A DNA stretch of 33,848 nt from the NCBI GenBank assembly GCA_964608495.1, contig CAZSOQ010000024.1, forward strand, positions 1-33,848. Reading direction: 5' to 3'. The position numbers and the translations under genes are program-made. This DNA is from JAKORR01 sp964608495. Its GTDB lineage: Bacteria; Armatimonadota; Zipacnadia; Zipacnadales; FEN-943. The notes beneath the pieces were generated by a model that searched no databases, had not been told where the DNA came from, and saw only the letters and a program-made list of their open reading frames with translations. Below, one piece after another: positions 7,049-16,300 of this stretch (the first letter of the stretch is position 1; every line of letters begins with the position of its first letter).

Positions 7049-9500
7049 TGCCGAGCACCTCCCCCCGGCTGTGAGCCTGGGCCATGTGGGGCTTACCCCT
7101 GGCTCTTGCGGCCCACGGCGAGTCGGGGTAGCGGTCGAGGAGTTGCTGCCGGCGCGCGCTGGCTCGATCGGGCAGCCCCATCCGCTCCAGGCAGGCACCG
7201 GTAAAGTACAGGGCCTCATCCTGCCACTTGTTCATCTTCTTGTTGCGCACATTGACCACGGTGAGCACCTTGAGGAAGGAGTAGAGGGCCGCCTTCCAGT
7301 CGTGGCAGACGAACTGCTCGAGAGCGATGTGGTGCCAGACGGCGGCCTGGCCCTTGTCGGGGACTAGGTCCGTGAGCGCCACCTGTGCCGCCCGGAGGTC
7401 CGCGTCCATGCCGCCGGACGGCAGGGCGGCTGCCGCCAGGGCGGCCGTCGTCGGCGCCTTGGGGAGAGGCTGCGCGAGGGCGCTGTGGAGGGCCTCCCGC
7501 TGATCGGCGGTCATGTCCGGGTAAGCCTGGAGCTGGGCCAAAGCCTTCTGAGCCTTGGCGGGCCACTCGCTGCTGGGATAGTCGCGGGCGACGGTCCGCC
7601 ACTGGTAGACGGCGGCATCGGGGTGGCCCAGCCAGCAGCAGGCAATACCGGCCCAGTAGCGGGCGTGGGGCCTGAGGTCGGGCTGCTCAGGCTGATTGGG
7701 GCCGCCCTTTGGTGGGGCATAGAAGGCGTGTACCACCTTCATACATTCCTGCAGAGCGCCTGAGAAGTTCCGGGCTTGGAAGTCCCAATAGACATTGTTG
7801 AGAGCGAGAGCCTGCGCCGTCAGCAGGCCAGTCTGGGTGATTTCGGTTGCCAGGACCTTTACAGCGTCCTCGGGGACCTCTTTGTCCTCGGGCACCTGGC
7901 CTTCCAGGCCGACGAGGTAGAGCATCCTGCCCGCCAGTTCGGCCCAGGGGTCGCCGGTATGGATGCTCTTGCAGGCCTCCCACAGATCAACCGCGGCAGC
8001 GTGGTTGCCCATGAGCCAGACGCACTGGCCGGCGCGGAAGAGAGCCTCGTCCTGTAGGTCGTTGGGCGCGTTCAGGGCATAGACCTTGAGGTAGTCGGTG
8101 AGGGCTTGGTCGTAGACGCCGCAAAGGAGCTCGTCCTCCGCTATGGCCATATTGCGTCGGCTGCCCTTCTCCAGATCCCCCTCGATCACCCGGATCTCTT
8201 TGGGGACGTAGGCCGCGAGGGCATCCTCCACGTCGCCCACGGGCCAGTCGGCACCATAGGGAGCGGGGCGCCCACCCAGTTCTGCAAGCGCCTGGCGCGC
8301 CTTATCGGCCCAGTGCTTTTCGTCCAGGTCTTCGGGCACATAGTCCTTGTGCTCTAGGCCGAACTCGAAGAGGGGACCGCCCCACTCCTGCAGGCCCTTG
8401 CGCGGGTAGTCACGCACGCAGCGGCTCCACATGTGCCACGCCCCGGACTTGAGCCCGAGTTGCAGGGCGCAGTATCCCGCGTGGTAGCGGGCCTTGGCGT
8501 CATAGGGGCTAGGGCCGAAGATATGCAGCAGCTTAAGCCACCGCCGCAGAGCCTGCTCCCACTGACCGTCCGCCATGAGTTCTCGCGCGAGCTGGTCCTG
8601 GTAGGGCTGGCCTCGGGTCGGCACGAAGACCTGTAGGAGAGGCTTGAAGGGTTTGGACTCGGGAGCCGTGACGTGGTAGTACCCGTGGCTCTGGAGAATC
8701 TCTCGGCTGTCGGGTGACAGGAGATCATCCACATAGCGGTTGGCCAAGTCCTGGCGGCGTGAGCCTGAGGGAACGCCCACGGCCTGAGCGACCGTGGCCC
8801 GGCAGACCTCCATGTGCACCATGGGTCTGGGGTCAATGACGATCACCTGTAGGCCCTTGGCGTCGGGATGCGTGGTCTGGCTGCGCTGGGTGATAGCCGC
8901 GAACACCCTGCCCTGCTTGAGGGCGCGGGGCAACTGGCGGCCGCACTTGACGCGCTTGCGGAGGGCGAGGTAGTAGGTTTCGGCGAGGGTGGCCTCGCCC
9001 AGATCGTCGCCGATGGCGCCAAGTAAGGCCGCAACGCACTTGCCTTTGGGCCGCATCGCGTAGGGTGCCGCCGCGACGTAGAGGCCCTTCGCCAAGTCAC
9101 GGACGGAGGTGACCTCGCCCTCGTTGCCGGGGGGGACGACAATGACGTAGGGATCGACGGCGAAGAACTCGGGACCACGGGCAAGGAGGCCCTGCTCCTG
9201 CAGCCAGGGCCAACCGGGGCCTGCTCTGCCGACGATCAGGTCGGGCTGACGAGCGCGGGCCGTCAACTCGAGCAAATACTGCACCGGCGCCCCCACCACC
9301 AGAGTCTTGCATCCGTTGCGCCGCCCGAACTGGCGCCCGAAGTCAGCCTGGCTTTCGTAGTTGCTCCCGCAGCACCAGACCACTAGGGTGGGTCGCCAGG
9401 GCTGCTCGTTCAGCAGCCAGAGGCCCACCACCAATACCGCAGCCGCAAGCGCGAGAGCAACGTCCCATCTCCTGCGGCGATGCTCAAGCACGAGACGCAC
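7041..9500 (-). CDS. Membrane-anchored ModA-like substrate-binding domain fused to TPR repeats
   Basis: An 819-aa envelope protein. Residues 13-30 form a signal anchor. About 37-290 resembles a molybdate/tungstate-type periplasmic binding domain (SBP_bac_11): a CCGSN strand end, PDLIVGRAG, FFAVDPYVIVVPPGNEG, then DLANRYVDDLLSPDSREILQSHGY, the usual ModA ending. From about 305 to the C-terminus are TPR-like helical pairs (for example YHAGYCALQLGLKSGAW, ALFRAGQCVWLMGNH, ALYFTGACLERMGLPDRA). No ABC permease or ATPase gene is near, so the binding domain is more likely a sensor or scaffold than a transporter part. Start is GTG 9500, with a weak AGCAGGG site. It heads the operon with the polyferredoxin and prepilin genes and overlaps the former by 8 nt. 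The ligand is unknown. Confidence 0.8.
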   Translation of the reverse strand: MRLVLEHRRRRWDVALALAAAVLVVGLWLLNEQPWRPTLVVWCCGSNYESQADFGRQFGRRNGCKTLVVGAPVQYLLELTARARQPDLIVGRAGPGWPWLQEQGLLARGPEFFAVDPYVIVVPPGNEGEVTSVRDLAKGLYVAAAPYAMRPKGKCVAALLGAIGDDLGEATLAETYYLALRKRVKCGRQLPRALKQGRVFAAITQRSQTTHPDAKGLQVIVIDPRPMVHMEVCRATVAQAVGVPSGSRRQDLANRYVDDLLSPDSREILQSHGYYHVTAPESKPFKPLLQVFVPTRGQPYQDQLARELMADGQWEQALRRWLKLLHIFGPSPYDAKARYHAGYCALQLGLKSGAWHMWSRCVRDYPRKGLQEWGGPLFEFGLEHKDYVPEDLDEKHWADKARQALAELGGRPAPYGADWPVGDVEDALAAYVPKEIRVIEGDLEKGSRRNMAIAEDELLCGVYDQALTDYLKVYALNAPNDLQDEALFRAGQCVWLMGNHAAAVDLWEACKSIHTGDPWAELAGRMLYLVGLEGQVPEDKEVPEDAVKVLATEITQTGLLTAQALALNNVYWDFQARNFSGALQECMKVVHAFYAPPKGGPNQPEQPDLRPHARYWAGIACCWLGHPDAAVYQWRTVARDYPSSEWPAKAQKALAQLQAYPDMTADQREALHSALAQPLPKAPTTAALAAAALPSGGMDADLRAAQVALTDLVPDKGQAAVWHHIALEQFVCHDWKAALYSFLKVLTVVNVRNKKMNKWQDEALYFTGACLERMGLPDRASARRQQLLDRYPDSPWAARARGKPHMAQAHSRGEVLGNG

Positions 9501-9534
9501 CCCTGCTCTTGTAGTAGCACATTATGCTGCTCGT

Positions 9535-9540
9535 ATTCTA
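9535..9540 (-). promoter_or_regulatory. Weak candidate -10 box (TAGAAT) for the SBP-TPR operon
   Basis: On the minus strand 9540 to 9535 reads TAGAAT, 35 nt before the GTG start at 9500, in a locally AT-richer stretch (9505-9545). A CATAAT lies at 9526 to 9521. No good -35 element is visible for either, so the call is tentative. Confidence 0.25.
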
Positions 9541-9608
9541 CCTTGCGACAACGCGCCAGGTCGCGCCAGCGGTTCCCGTCCGCGATGCCGTAAGGCGTGG
9601 CGGGGGCT

Positions 9609-9643
9609 GGCAGGACACCCCTGACGGGGGGCGAATCCCTGCC
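9609..9643 (+). promoter_or_regulatory. Two-tier hairpin in the divergent intergenic region
   Basis: GGCAGG at 9609-9614 pairs with CCTGCC at 9638-9643; inside, CCCC at 9618-9621 pairs with GGGG at 9626-9629 around a TGAC loop. It sits about 150 nt before the isomerase ATG and 110 nt from the divergent GTG at 9500. It could be a structured leader or a protein-binding site; it matches no riboswitch class I recognise. Confidence 0.25.
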
Positions 9644-9793
9644 TGACCACGCACCGTCGCCGTGCCGTGAGTTCCGGGCCGAGCCGTGAGCAGTGTGTGC
9701 GGAAGACAGCGCGGAGGGTTGACGTACGGCGCCCTTTGCGCTTTGCTTGGGAGCCGCTTGGCAGGAGAGTTGTTCGGCTTAGGAGGCCATCGC

Positions 9794-10792
9794 ATGAGCA
9801 GCCGTAAAATCAGCCTCAAGCTCGGGATCAACGGAGCCTTCGTCACCAGGCGCTGGGAGGAGCCGGAGTCCATGATGCGCCTGACGGCCGAGACGGGCTA
9901 CTCCGTGCATGAGTTCTGCGCCGACGTCCTAGACCCCTTCTTCATGGGCCCCAAGGACTTCCTTCTCGACATGGCCCGAGAGGTCAAGCACTGGGCCGAG
10001 CACTACGGCATCGAGATCTGCGACGTGTATACCGGCATGTGCACGCACCGCTTCCACAGCTTCTCGCACTCGCGCCCCGAGCCGGGCGAGCGGATGAAGC
10101 AGTGGTTGAGTGACTGCTGGGACCTCTGCCTGGCCATGGGCACCGACCGGTGGGGTGGGCATGTGGACGCCGTGCCGGTCGAGGTGATGGCGAACCCGGC
10201 GGCCTACCAGCGGGCCATCGAGCGCCTGCACGAGACCTGGCGCGAGCTGTCGGTGGTCGCGAAGGAGAAGGGCATGGGCGCGATCTTCGTCGAGCAGATG
10301 TATATCCCCAGCGAGGTGCCCTGGACGATGCAGCAGGGCGAGGACCTGCTGGTCGCGGTCAACCGCGACAGCGAAGGCGTGCCGGTATACCTGACCGTGG
10401 ACGTGGGGCACATGGCGGGCATGTGCTACGGGCTGAGCGGCCCGGACCTGGACTACGCCGAGTGGATCAGGCGCTTGGCGCCGTGGGCCGAGGTCATCCA
10501 CCTGCAGCAGACGACGGCCGAAAGCTCGCACCACTGGGGGTTCACCGAGGAGTACAACGCGCGAGGGCACGTGCGGATGGAGCGGGTGATGGAGGCCGTC
10601 GAGGAGGGGCACCGTCAGGCGGAGAACTCGCCGATCAGCGAGGTAATGGAGCCGCTGGACCACAACTTCCTGGTGCTGGAGCTGATCCCGGGCAGCACCA
10701 AGAACGAGGAGACGCTGCTGCGGGAGATGAAGGAGAGCGCGCAGTACCTTTACGACTTCATCCCGCGCGAGGGGATGACGCTGACTATCTGA
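9794..10792 (+). CDS. Sugar phosphate isomerase/epimerase, xylose-isomerase-like TIM barrel (erythrulose-phosphate epimerase-like)
   Basis: A 332-aa TIM barrel of the AP endonuclease 2/xylose isomerase-like superfamily. The metal-site residues typical of the group appear in order: Glu in AIFVEQMY, Asp and His in LTVDVGHM, the VIHLQQT strand, and Glu in LVLELIPG. The layout, including GTDRWGGHVDA and the PWTMQQGEDLL segment, resembles the erythrulose-1-phosphate isomerase/epimerase (EryH/DerI/LerI) group, so a four- or five-carbon keto-sugar phosphate is a reasonable but unproven substrate. ATG 9794 is preferred because AGGAGG (9781-9786) lies 7 nt before it; a start at 9686 would add 36 residues with no ribosome site. 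It stands alone, divergent from the SBP-TPR operon. Confidence 0.82.
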   Translation: MSSRKISLKLGINGAFVTRRWEEPESMMRLTAETGYSVHEFCADVLDPFFMGPKDFLLDMAREVKHWAEHYGIEICDVYTGMCTHRFHSFSHSRPEPGERMKQWLSDCWDLCLAMGTDRWGGHVDAVPVEVMANPAAYQRAIERLHETWRELSVVAKEKGMGAIFVEQMYIPSEVPWTMQQGEDLLVAVNRDSEGVPVYLTVDVGHMAGMCYGLSGPDLDYAEWIRRLAPWAEVIHLQQTTAESSHHWGFTEEYNARGHVRMERVMEAVEEGHRQAENSPISEVMEPLDHNFLVLELIPGSTKNEETLLREMKESAQYLYDFIPREGMTLTI

Positions 10793-10820
10793 GCCACAGC
10801 GGGCCGGGCCTGGTGGGGAG

Positions 10821-11168
10821 CTAGGTGGGCAGACAGACGGCGAGGCAGACAAGGGCGCCCGCGGCGAAGACGGCCTCCAGGAGGATGGCGGCCGCGAACA
10901 GTCGGTTCGATGTGGGCCGGCTGGCGACCGCCAGCGCGGAGGCCAGGGCTCCAGCCCCCAACAGAGGCCACGCGAGCTGCATGCCGGCCGGCGCGGCCAC
11001 CTCGAACCGCCCGGTCCGCAGGTAGCTTAGCGTGTCGAGGCCGAGCAGGACCCATCCGACGATGCAGAAGTCCAGGACACAGCCCCAGGCGAGGCGGTCT
11101 CCCCAGTAGCGCGGGACCGGTGGTCGGCGCGCGCCGTGCGGTGACACCTCTCCGTCCTGCGAATCCAT
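10821..11168 (-). CDS. Small membrane protein, three predicted helices
   Basis: A 115-aa protein with a charged N-terminal 25 residues (MDSQDGEVSPHGARRPP) and three hydrophobic segments at about 28-46, 62-82 and 90-112. ATG 11168 has a GGTGAG-like site 8 nt upstream. It lies 95 nt downstream of the YwgA-like gene on the same strand and is convergent with the isomerase gene, whose stop is 28 nt away. No family is recognised. The clean alternation of hydrophobic helices supports a real gene over competing frames. Confidence 0.6.
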   Translation of the reverse strand: MDSQDGEVSPHGARRPPVPRYWGDRLAWGCVLDFCIVGWVLLGLDTLSYLRTGRFEVAAPAGMQLAWPLLGAGALASALAVASRPTSNRLFAAAILLEAVFAAGALVCLAVCLPT

Positions 11169-11263
11169 GGCTGCTCACCCAGTGCCTGCGATGGCCGGCG
11201 CACCCAACGACGCCTGTCGGGGGCTAGCGCGGCTCCAGGCCTTGGGGGTGGTCTGCTGCCGGT

Positions 11264-11824
11264 CTACTGCTCGGACAGAAGTCCCTGCCGGTCCGCTTGC
11301 TCGATGAGCTCATCCACCGCGGCGACGGCGGCCCTGGCCTGGTCGAGGGTCACGTGGGGCTTCAGCTCATGGATCTTGACGGCTCTCTCCTCAGCGGAGG
11401 TCCCGGCAGGGCCGGTGAGGGTGACGTAGAGCGCAGTGGACAGGCGCTCAAGCTCATCCACGTTCTTGGCGCCCACGGTGTCGGCCACGAAGCGGATCTG
11501 TTGCTCGTACCTGCCCAAGGCCTTGGGGTACCGTTGTCTCAGGGACTGTGCCTGCTGAGTTGGGGCCAGACTCGGCCCGTAGCCAGCCGCACGGACGCGG
11601 CGCTCCAAGAGGCTGTCGGCCCGCATCGCTGTCAGGTCGGCTCTGAGATCGAAGGAGAAGGTGCCGTGCTTGTACAGGATGAACTTGAGGCCCATCGGGC
11701 AATGGAGGAGCTCCTGTAGGATGTAGACGGCCTTCTGTAGATGCGTCTCGCCACACCAGCTATCATGGTCGAGAAGCCGTTCAGCGAGCTCGGACAGCAG
11801 GGCGGCCCTCTGCAACCGTTTCAT
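11264..11824 (-). CDS. YwgA-like / Panacea-like protein paired with HD hydrolase
   Basis: A 186-aa cytoplasmic protein. The N-terminal 70 residues (ERLLDHDSWCGETHLQKAVY, then the LQELLHCP and FILYKHGTFSFDL segments) resemble Bacillus YwgA and, more loosely, the Panacea/DUF4065 fold, in which a conserved LQK-(x)-Y helix is typical. The rest is helical and charged. Its ATG at 11824 overlaps the TGA of the HD hydrolase gene (ATGA), so the two are translated together. The same pairing occurs in Bacillus subtilis, where ywfO (HD domain) and ywgA are neighbours. The function is unknown. Panacea domains act as antitoxins elsewhere, which makes an antitoxin or regulator role for the HD enzyme possible. 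Confidence 0.7.
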   Translation of the reverse strand: MKRLQRAALLSELAERLLDHDSWCGETHLQKAVYILQELLHCPMGLKFILYKHGTFSFDLRADLTAMRADSLLERRVRAAGYGPSLAPTQQAQSLRQRYPKALGRYEQQIRFVADTVGAKNVDELERLSTALYVTLTGPAGTSAEERAVKIHELKPHVTLDQARAAVAAVDELIEQADRQGLLSEQ

Positions 11825-13143
11825 TGGTCCTCATCCTTGGGCTTGATGATAACCTGTCGCTGTTCCTCAAGCAACGCGGTGGCCTGATCTTTGAGTTCGG
11901 GACGCACGAAGACGTAGTCAATGGCTAGGGGCGGGAGCCTGGCTATGACGTCGGAAACGGTGACCGAAGGGACGATACGTCCGTCTCTGGTCTCCACAGG
12001 GAAGTCTGCAGACTCCTCGCGCGCCTTATACGTGTCGAACCGCACGTTGTCATCACCGAAGCGGTCCGCAGCCCACTGAGACACCTGGATAGCCGCATCC
12101 GGGTTCACACTGACATCGCTAGGATGGCGCTCATACAGTACCCTGAAATGGTCGTGCTGCGCGATCCTCCTCGCGGCATCATGGCCAGGCGCAGTTGGGG
12201 CGACTGCCGCATCGGCGATTGCGGCCGCAACCTCGTTGTCTGTCAGACCCAGGAAGCTGCCCGGCGAGGTCGGGAACCTGCCTTCCGGGAGCCACTTGGC
12301 GAGGAAGTCCCTCAGGTGTATGTCGTATATGCGCCTTACGCGGTGGAGGTACACCTGCGAGTACATGAAGTACCTTGCCAGCAACAGGGCCTCTGCCGAC
12401 TGGCGACCTCCCTCCTGGACTCCCATCGCTGGCTCTGTGGACGGACGCTGATCCGTCTTGCCTGGGCTTGGGAGTATGCGTAGAGTGTCAATGAGGCGGT
12501 AGTGGTCGAAGCTGCCATAGGGAACCCCCACGTGATGGGCGTCACGCAGCAGGTAGTCCATACGGTCAACGCCGAAGGCGTCTGCCACAAGGATCTCGGA
12601 CAGAACGGCCTCCCAGTCCGATAGCTGCAGACCGGAGGCCTCTGGGCCAACGGCCAGCTTGACGATCTGGTCAACCGGCAGAGGCGGACTCATAGCGTCC
12701 CAGAGGCCCTTCATCTGGTCTGACCGGATGATCTCCGCAGTGAGTCGCTCGTGGGTCCAGCCATCGGGCAAGAGGTCCTTCTCGGCGGCGTGAGAGAAGG
12801 GCAGATGCCCCAGATCGTGACAGAGCGCGGCCGCCCGCAACACTCGTCGCCAGTGCTGCCTCTTCTCCAAGTCCCTGATCGGGGGCAACCGCTCGGCGAC
12901 GTCATCCCTGATGTTGCCAGGAGCGGTGACCACGTCGAAGACCCGGCTGGCGAGCTCCAGGACGCCCAGCGAGTGCTCGAACCTTCTGTGGGTCGCACCC
13001 GGGTAGACGAGGTACGTGAGCGCAAGCTGGTGCACGTGGCGCAAGCGCTGAAAGGGCAGCGAATCCACCACGGCCCGCTCGTCGGAGTCCAGACGCACGA
13101 AGGTGTGTATCGGGTCGCGGATCTCGTGCACGCTGTTGCTCAT
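11821..13143 (-). CDS. HD-domain phosphohydrolase, SAMHD1/YwfO-like
   Basis: A 440-aa metal-dependent phosphohydrolase. Motifs: DPIHTFVRL at 10-18; FQRLRHVHQLALTYLVYPGA then HRRFEHSLGV with H57; the HD pair in LCHDLGHLPFSH (H109, D110); and DRMDYLLRDAHHVG (D193). This is the metal-site set of the SAMHD1/dGTPase-like HD family, so hydrolysis of a nucleotide, perhaps dNTPs, is the expected activity; the specificity cannot be read. ATG 13143 is chosen because the protein then begins MSNSVHEIRDPIH, as family members do; a start at 13365 would add 74 low-complexity residues and run into the neighbouring gene. The ribosome site is weak. It is followed by the overlapping YwgA-like gene. Confidence 0.88.
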   Translation of the reverse strand: MSNSVHEIRDPIHTFVRLDSDERAVVDSLPFQRLRHVHQLALTYLVYPGATHRRFEHSLGVLELASRVFDVVTAPGNIRDDVAERLPPIRDLEKRQHWRRVLRAAALCHDLGHLPFSHAAEKDLLPDGWTHERLTAEIIRSDQMKGLWDAMSPPLPVDQIVKLAVGPEASGLQLSDWEAVLSEILVADAFGVDRMDYLLRDAHHVGVPYGSFDHYRLIDTLRILPSPGKTDQRPSTEPAMGVQEGGRQSAEALLLARYFMYSQVYLHRVRRIYDIHLRDFLAKWLPEGRFPTSPGSFLGLTDNEVAAAIADAAVAPTAPGHDAARRIAQHDHFRVLYERHPSDVSVNPDAAIQVSQWAADRFGDDNVRFDTYKAREESADFPVETRDGRIVPSVTVSDVIARLPPLAIDYVFVRPELKDQATALLEEQRQVIIKPKDEDQ

Positions 13144-13348
13144 GGATACCCGCTGCCGGTCTTGGCCTCGCCCTCGATCGGCCACGCCGCAACCGGCCGA
13201 AGACCGAGACTTGGGGCCAGCGCCGATAGGCCTTGCCTTGGAGTGTTCGCTGCGGACAGTCCACAACCTTGCTTCTGGAGCCGCAAAGGCCGGCGCGCTG
13301 AAGGGCTGTTCGGTGACACGTGTGGACGGCACTACGGGGAGCCGCGCG

Positions 13349-16300
13349 TTACGGAGTCGGCCCATGCAGACGCTTGAGGTACGCCTCCGCCACGTCGGCG
13401 TACTCGGGGGGAACGTCCGCCACCGAGGGCTGCTCCAGCTTCGGCAGCTTGAGGTGCGGCGGGCCCTGCGGCGATACCGTGGGCGGGCTCGGCGGAGGCT
13501 GATAGGGCTTGGGCCGCTCCGCCACCCTCTGGCGGCTCTGCTGCTCGCGCGTGTATAGCGAGCGCTGTGCGTCCAGCATCTTGTGCAGGATGTCGCGCTG
13601 CTGAGTCCGCGTCTTCTGCGTCAGCCGACGGGCCTTGAGCTCGTTGCTCACGTCCTCCATGTCGCCCGCGACCCCCCCGAGCTTGTCCGAGAGCTGCTGG
13701 CCGGCGCCGCGCATGAGCTTGTCCAGCGCCGCCTTCAGCATGGCCTGCTGCATACCCAACTCGCTCAGCATCGGGTTGCCGCTGCCCATCTGGTCGCTCT
13801 GCTGGTTCAGACCGCGCTGCTGCTCGGCGAGCTGCTCAAGCCGCTTGAGGTACTCCGACAGCGCCGCCTGGGCCGACTGCTGGCCGAGGGCCTGGGACAA
13901 CTGCACCAGATCGGCGGCGAGCTGGTTCAGCTCGGCCAGGCTTCGCTGCTGGGCGATCTGCGCCGCTCCGCCTTCGCCGCCCTGCAGGGAGCGCGCGGCC
14001 TGCTGCATCTCCTCGCCCACCGCCTGCATCCGGGCGGCCAGCTCGGGACCCGCCAGCGGCGTCTTGCCCGATAGCTCCCGCAACTGCTCGCCGAGCCTGT
14101 CCGCCCCCTCGGCGATGGCCTTCTGCCGCGCCGAGAGCCGCTCGAGCTGCTGCTTCTGCTGCACGGCGCGCAGGAGCATCTCCTGCACAAGGGGCTCCGC
14201 CTGCCGAAGGAGCTGCTGCTGGGCCTGGGCCAACCCGACCGACTCGGCCACGGCCCGCGCCGCGGCGCCCTGGAGCTCCCTCCGCTGGCGACCCATCAGG
14301 TCAGCCTGCATGCCCGCCAGGTCGGCGGCCGCCTGGCGAAGCGACTGGAGGGCCTGTCGCTGCGGGGGCCCCGCGCTGCTGGGCGACAGACGCCGCAGTG
14401 CGCTCGAGGCCTGGCGCATATCGCCCGCCGGGTCGTCGCGCTGCAGCCGCGCGCTCAGGGCGTCGAGGCCCTGGGCGGTCTTGGGGTCCAGCTCCCGCGC
14501 CCGCTCGGCGGCTACCTGCAGCTCCTCGGGCAGCGGCTGCGTCTGGCGGGCCAGCTCGGCCTGACGGTCGGCCTCCCGCGCGGCAGCCGCGTCTGCCTCC
14601 TTCATCGCGTCGGTCCGCTTGACCGTGTCTTGCTGGCGGTCGGCCAGCTGGGCCACCTTGCGCTGCAGGGCCTCCAGCATCATCTCCATCCGAGCGCGCT
14701 TGAGCAGGTCGAGGGTCTGGTCGAGCTGGCGCATGAAGCGCTCGTGGACCTCGCGCAACTGCCTGGCGTCCGCCCGCAGCTTGCTCAGGTCCGGCGCCTT
14801 CATCACGTCCTGCAAGCGGTCCAGCAGGTCCTTCATCTGCTCGTCCAGCACTTCCTGGGACAGTCGGTGCAGCTCGGCGACCTTCTCCAGCATCTGCTCG
14901 TCCACCAGGCCCTCGAGCGAGAGCTTGCACTCCGCCTCGGCCATGGCCTGCTTGACGTCTGCGCTGGCCTTCTGCAGCCTCTGGGCCGCGTCGGCCATCT
15001 CGGCCTGGCGCTGGCCCGGATCGCCGCCCTCGCCTCCCTCTAGCTGGCGATCCAGTCGCTGCAACTGGTCGCCCAGCTCCTGCATGTTCCGCTGGAGCCG
15101 CTGCCAGGCATCCTCCTCGCGGGCGGCCGCCTGCTCGATGGCCTGCGCCGGCCGCTCGCGGGCCGCCGCCGTGTCCGGGGCTATCGTGATCCGGCGGACC
15201 GGCGACAGGGTCGTCTGAGGGCCGCCCAGCTCCCGATTGTCACGGGCGGCCAGCCTCACCAGCACCTCGCTCCCGGGCAGCAGCTTCATCGGCACGAGGT
15301 CGAAGCCCGCCTCGCCCTCGTACCGCCGACCGCAGTCGCCGGCGAGGACCGTGCTCTGCCACTGCTTCGCGCCGGCCGTACGCCACTGGAGCAGAATCTG
15401 CGTCAGCCCGTAGTCATCCTCGGCCGCCAAGCGGAGGGGCACGGAGCAGGGATCGGGCAGCGTCAGGTCGCGCGCGGGCTGCAGGATCTGGGCCGTGGGC
15501 TTGCCGTCGCGGAGGACGTCCACGGCGAAGGGCCCAAGGCGTGCGTGCCCGCCCGGGCCGCGGGCGGCCAGCGACCACTGCAGGGGCCGGAGCACGGTCT
15601 GCTCGAGACTCAGCACCGCGGACGAGTGCCGGCTCACGGCGCCCCACCGCAGGTCCAGGCTCTCGCAGTCGGCGAAGCGCGTCCGCAGGGCCAGGCGGCT
15701 GCCCTCGGGCACCGTCAGCGCGCCCGGGCGGTCCAGCCTCAGCGCGGCGCGGGCCGTGTAGGCGGGCGGCTCGGCCGTGAGGGAGAAGTCCACCAGGGCC
15801 GGCGCGGGAACCGTCGTGGGGCGGCCGGCCGGTCCGGAGGGCGGGCCCGCGTGGGTGAAGGGCGAGACGCCCACGGGGGATAGCCGGGCCCAGCCGGCGG
15901 GGAAGAGCAGACTGACGAGGAAGACTGCGGTCGCCGCCGCCGTGGCCAGGGACGGGGCGCGCCAGGGCACGGACCAGAAGAGGCGCTGGGGCGGGACGTC
16001 GGCTGCGATGGCCGTGGCGCGCAGCTCGAGCAAGCTGCCGAAGAGGTCGGACACGCGGGCCCTGCCGTCCAGGGCCTCGGCGGCCGTCAGCAGTTGGTCA
16101 TCGGTGCGGCCGGCCAGGTGCTGGACGACCTCGGCCGCCTCGCTCCTGCGCCACGGCAGTGCGAAGAGCGCCAGGCCGAGCGCGAGAGCCAGCAGGGGCG
16201 CCTCTAGCAGGGCCTCGACCAGGGGACGCACGTCGCCTTCCAGCCGCCCGGCCGCGCCCGCCAGCGCCGCGAGCGACAGCAGGGCCACGGCGCCTGCCGT

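Noticed and set aside
7049..7219. N-terminal extension of the polyferredoxin gene
   Set aside because: The extension overlaps the SBP-TPR gene, is Pro/Arg/Ser-rich and lacks a ribosome site, whereas ATG 7048 has a strong one.
13144..13365. N-terminal extension of the HD hydrolase
   Set aside because: The 74 extra residues have no family counterpart and would overlap the DUF4175-like gene's end.
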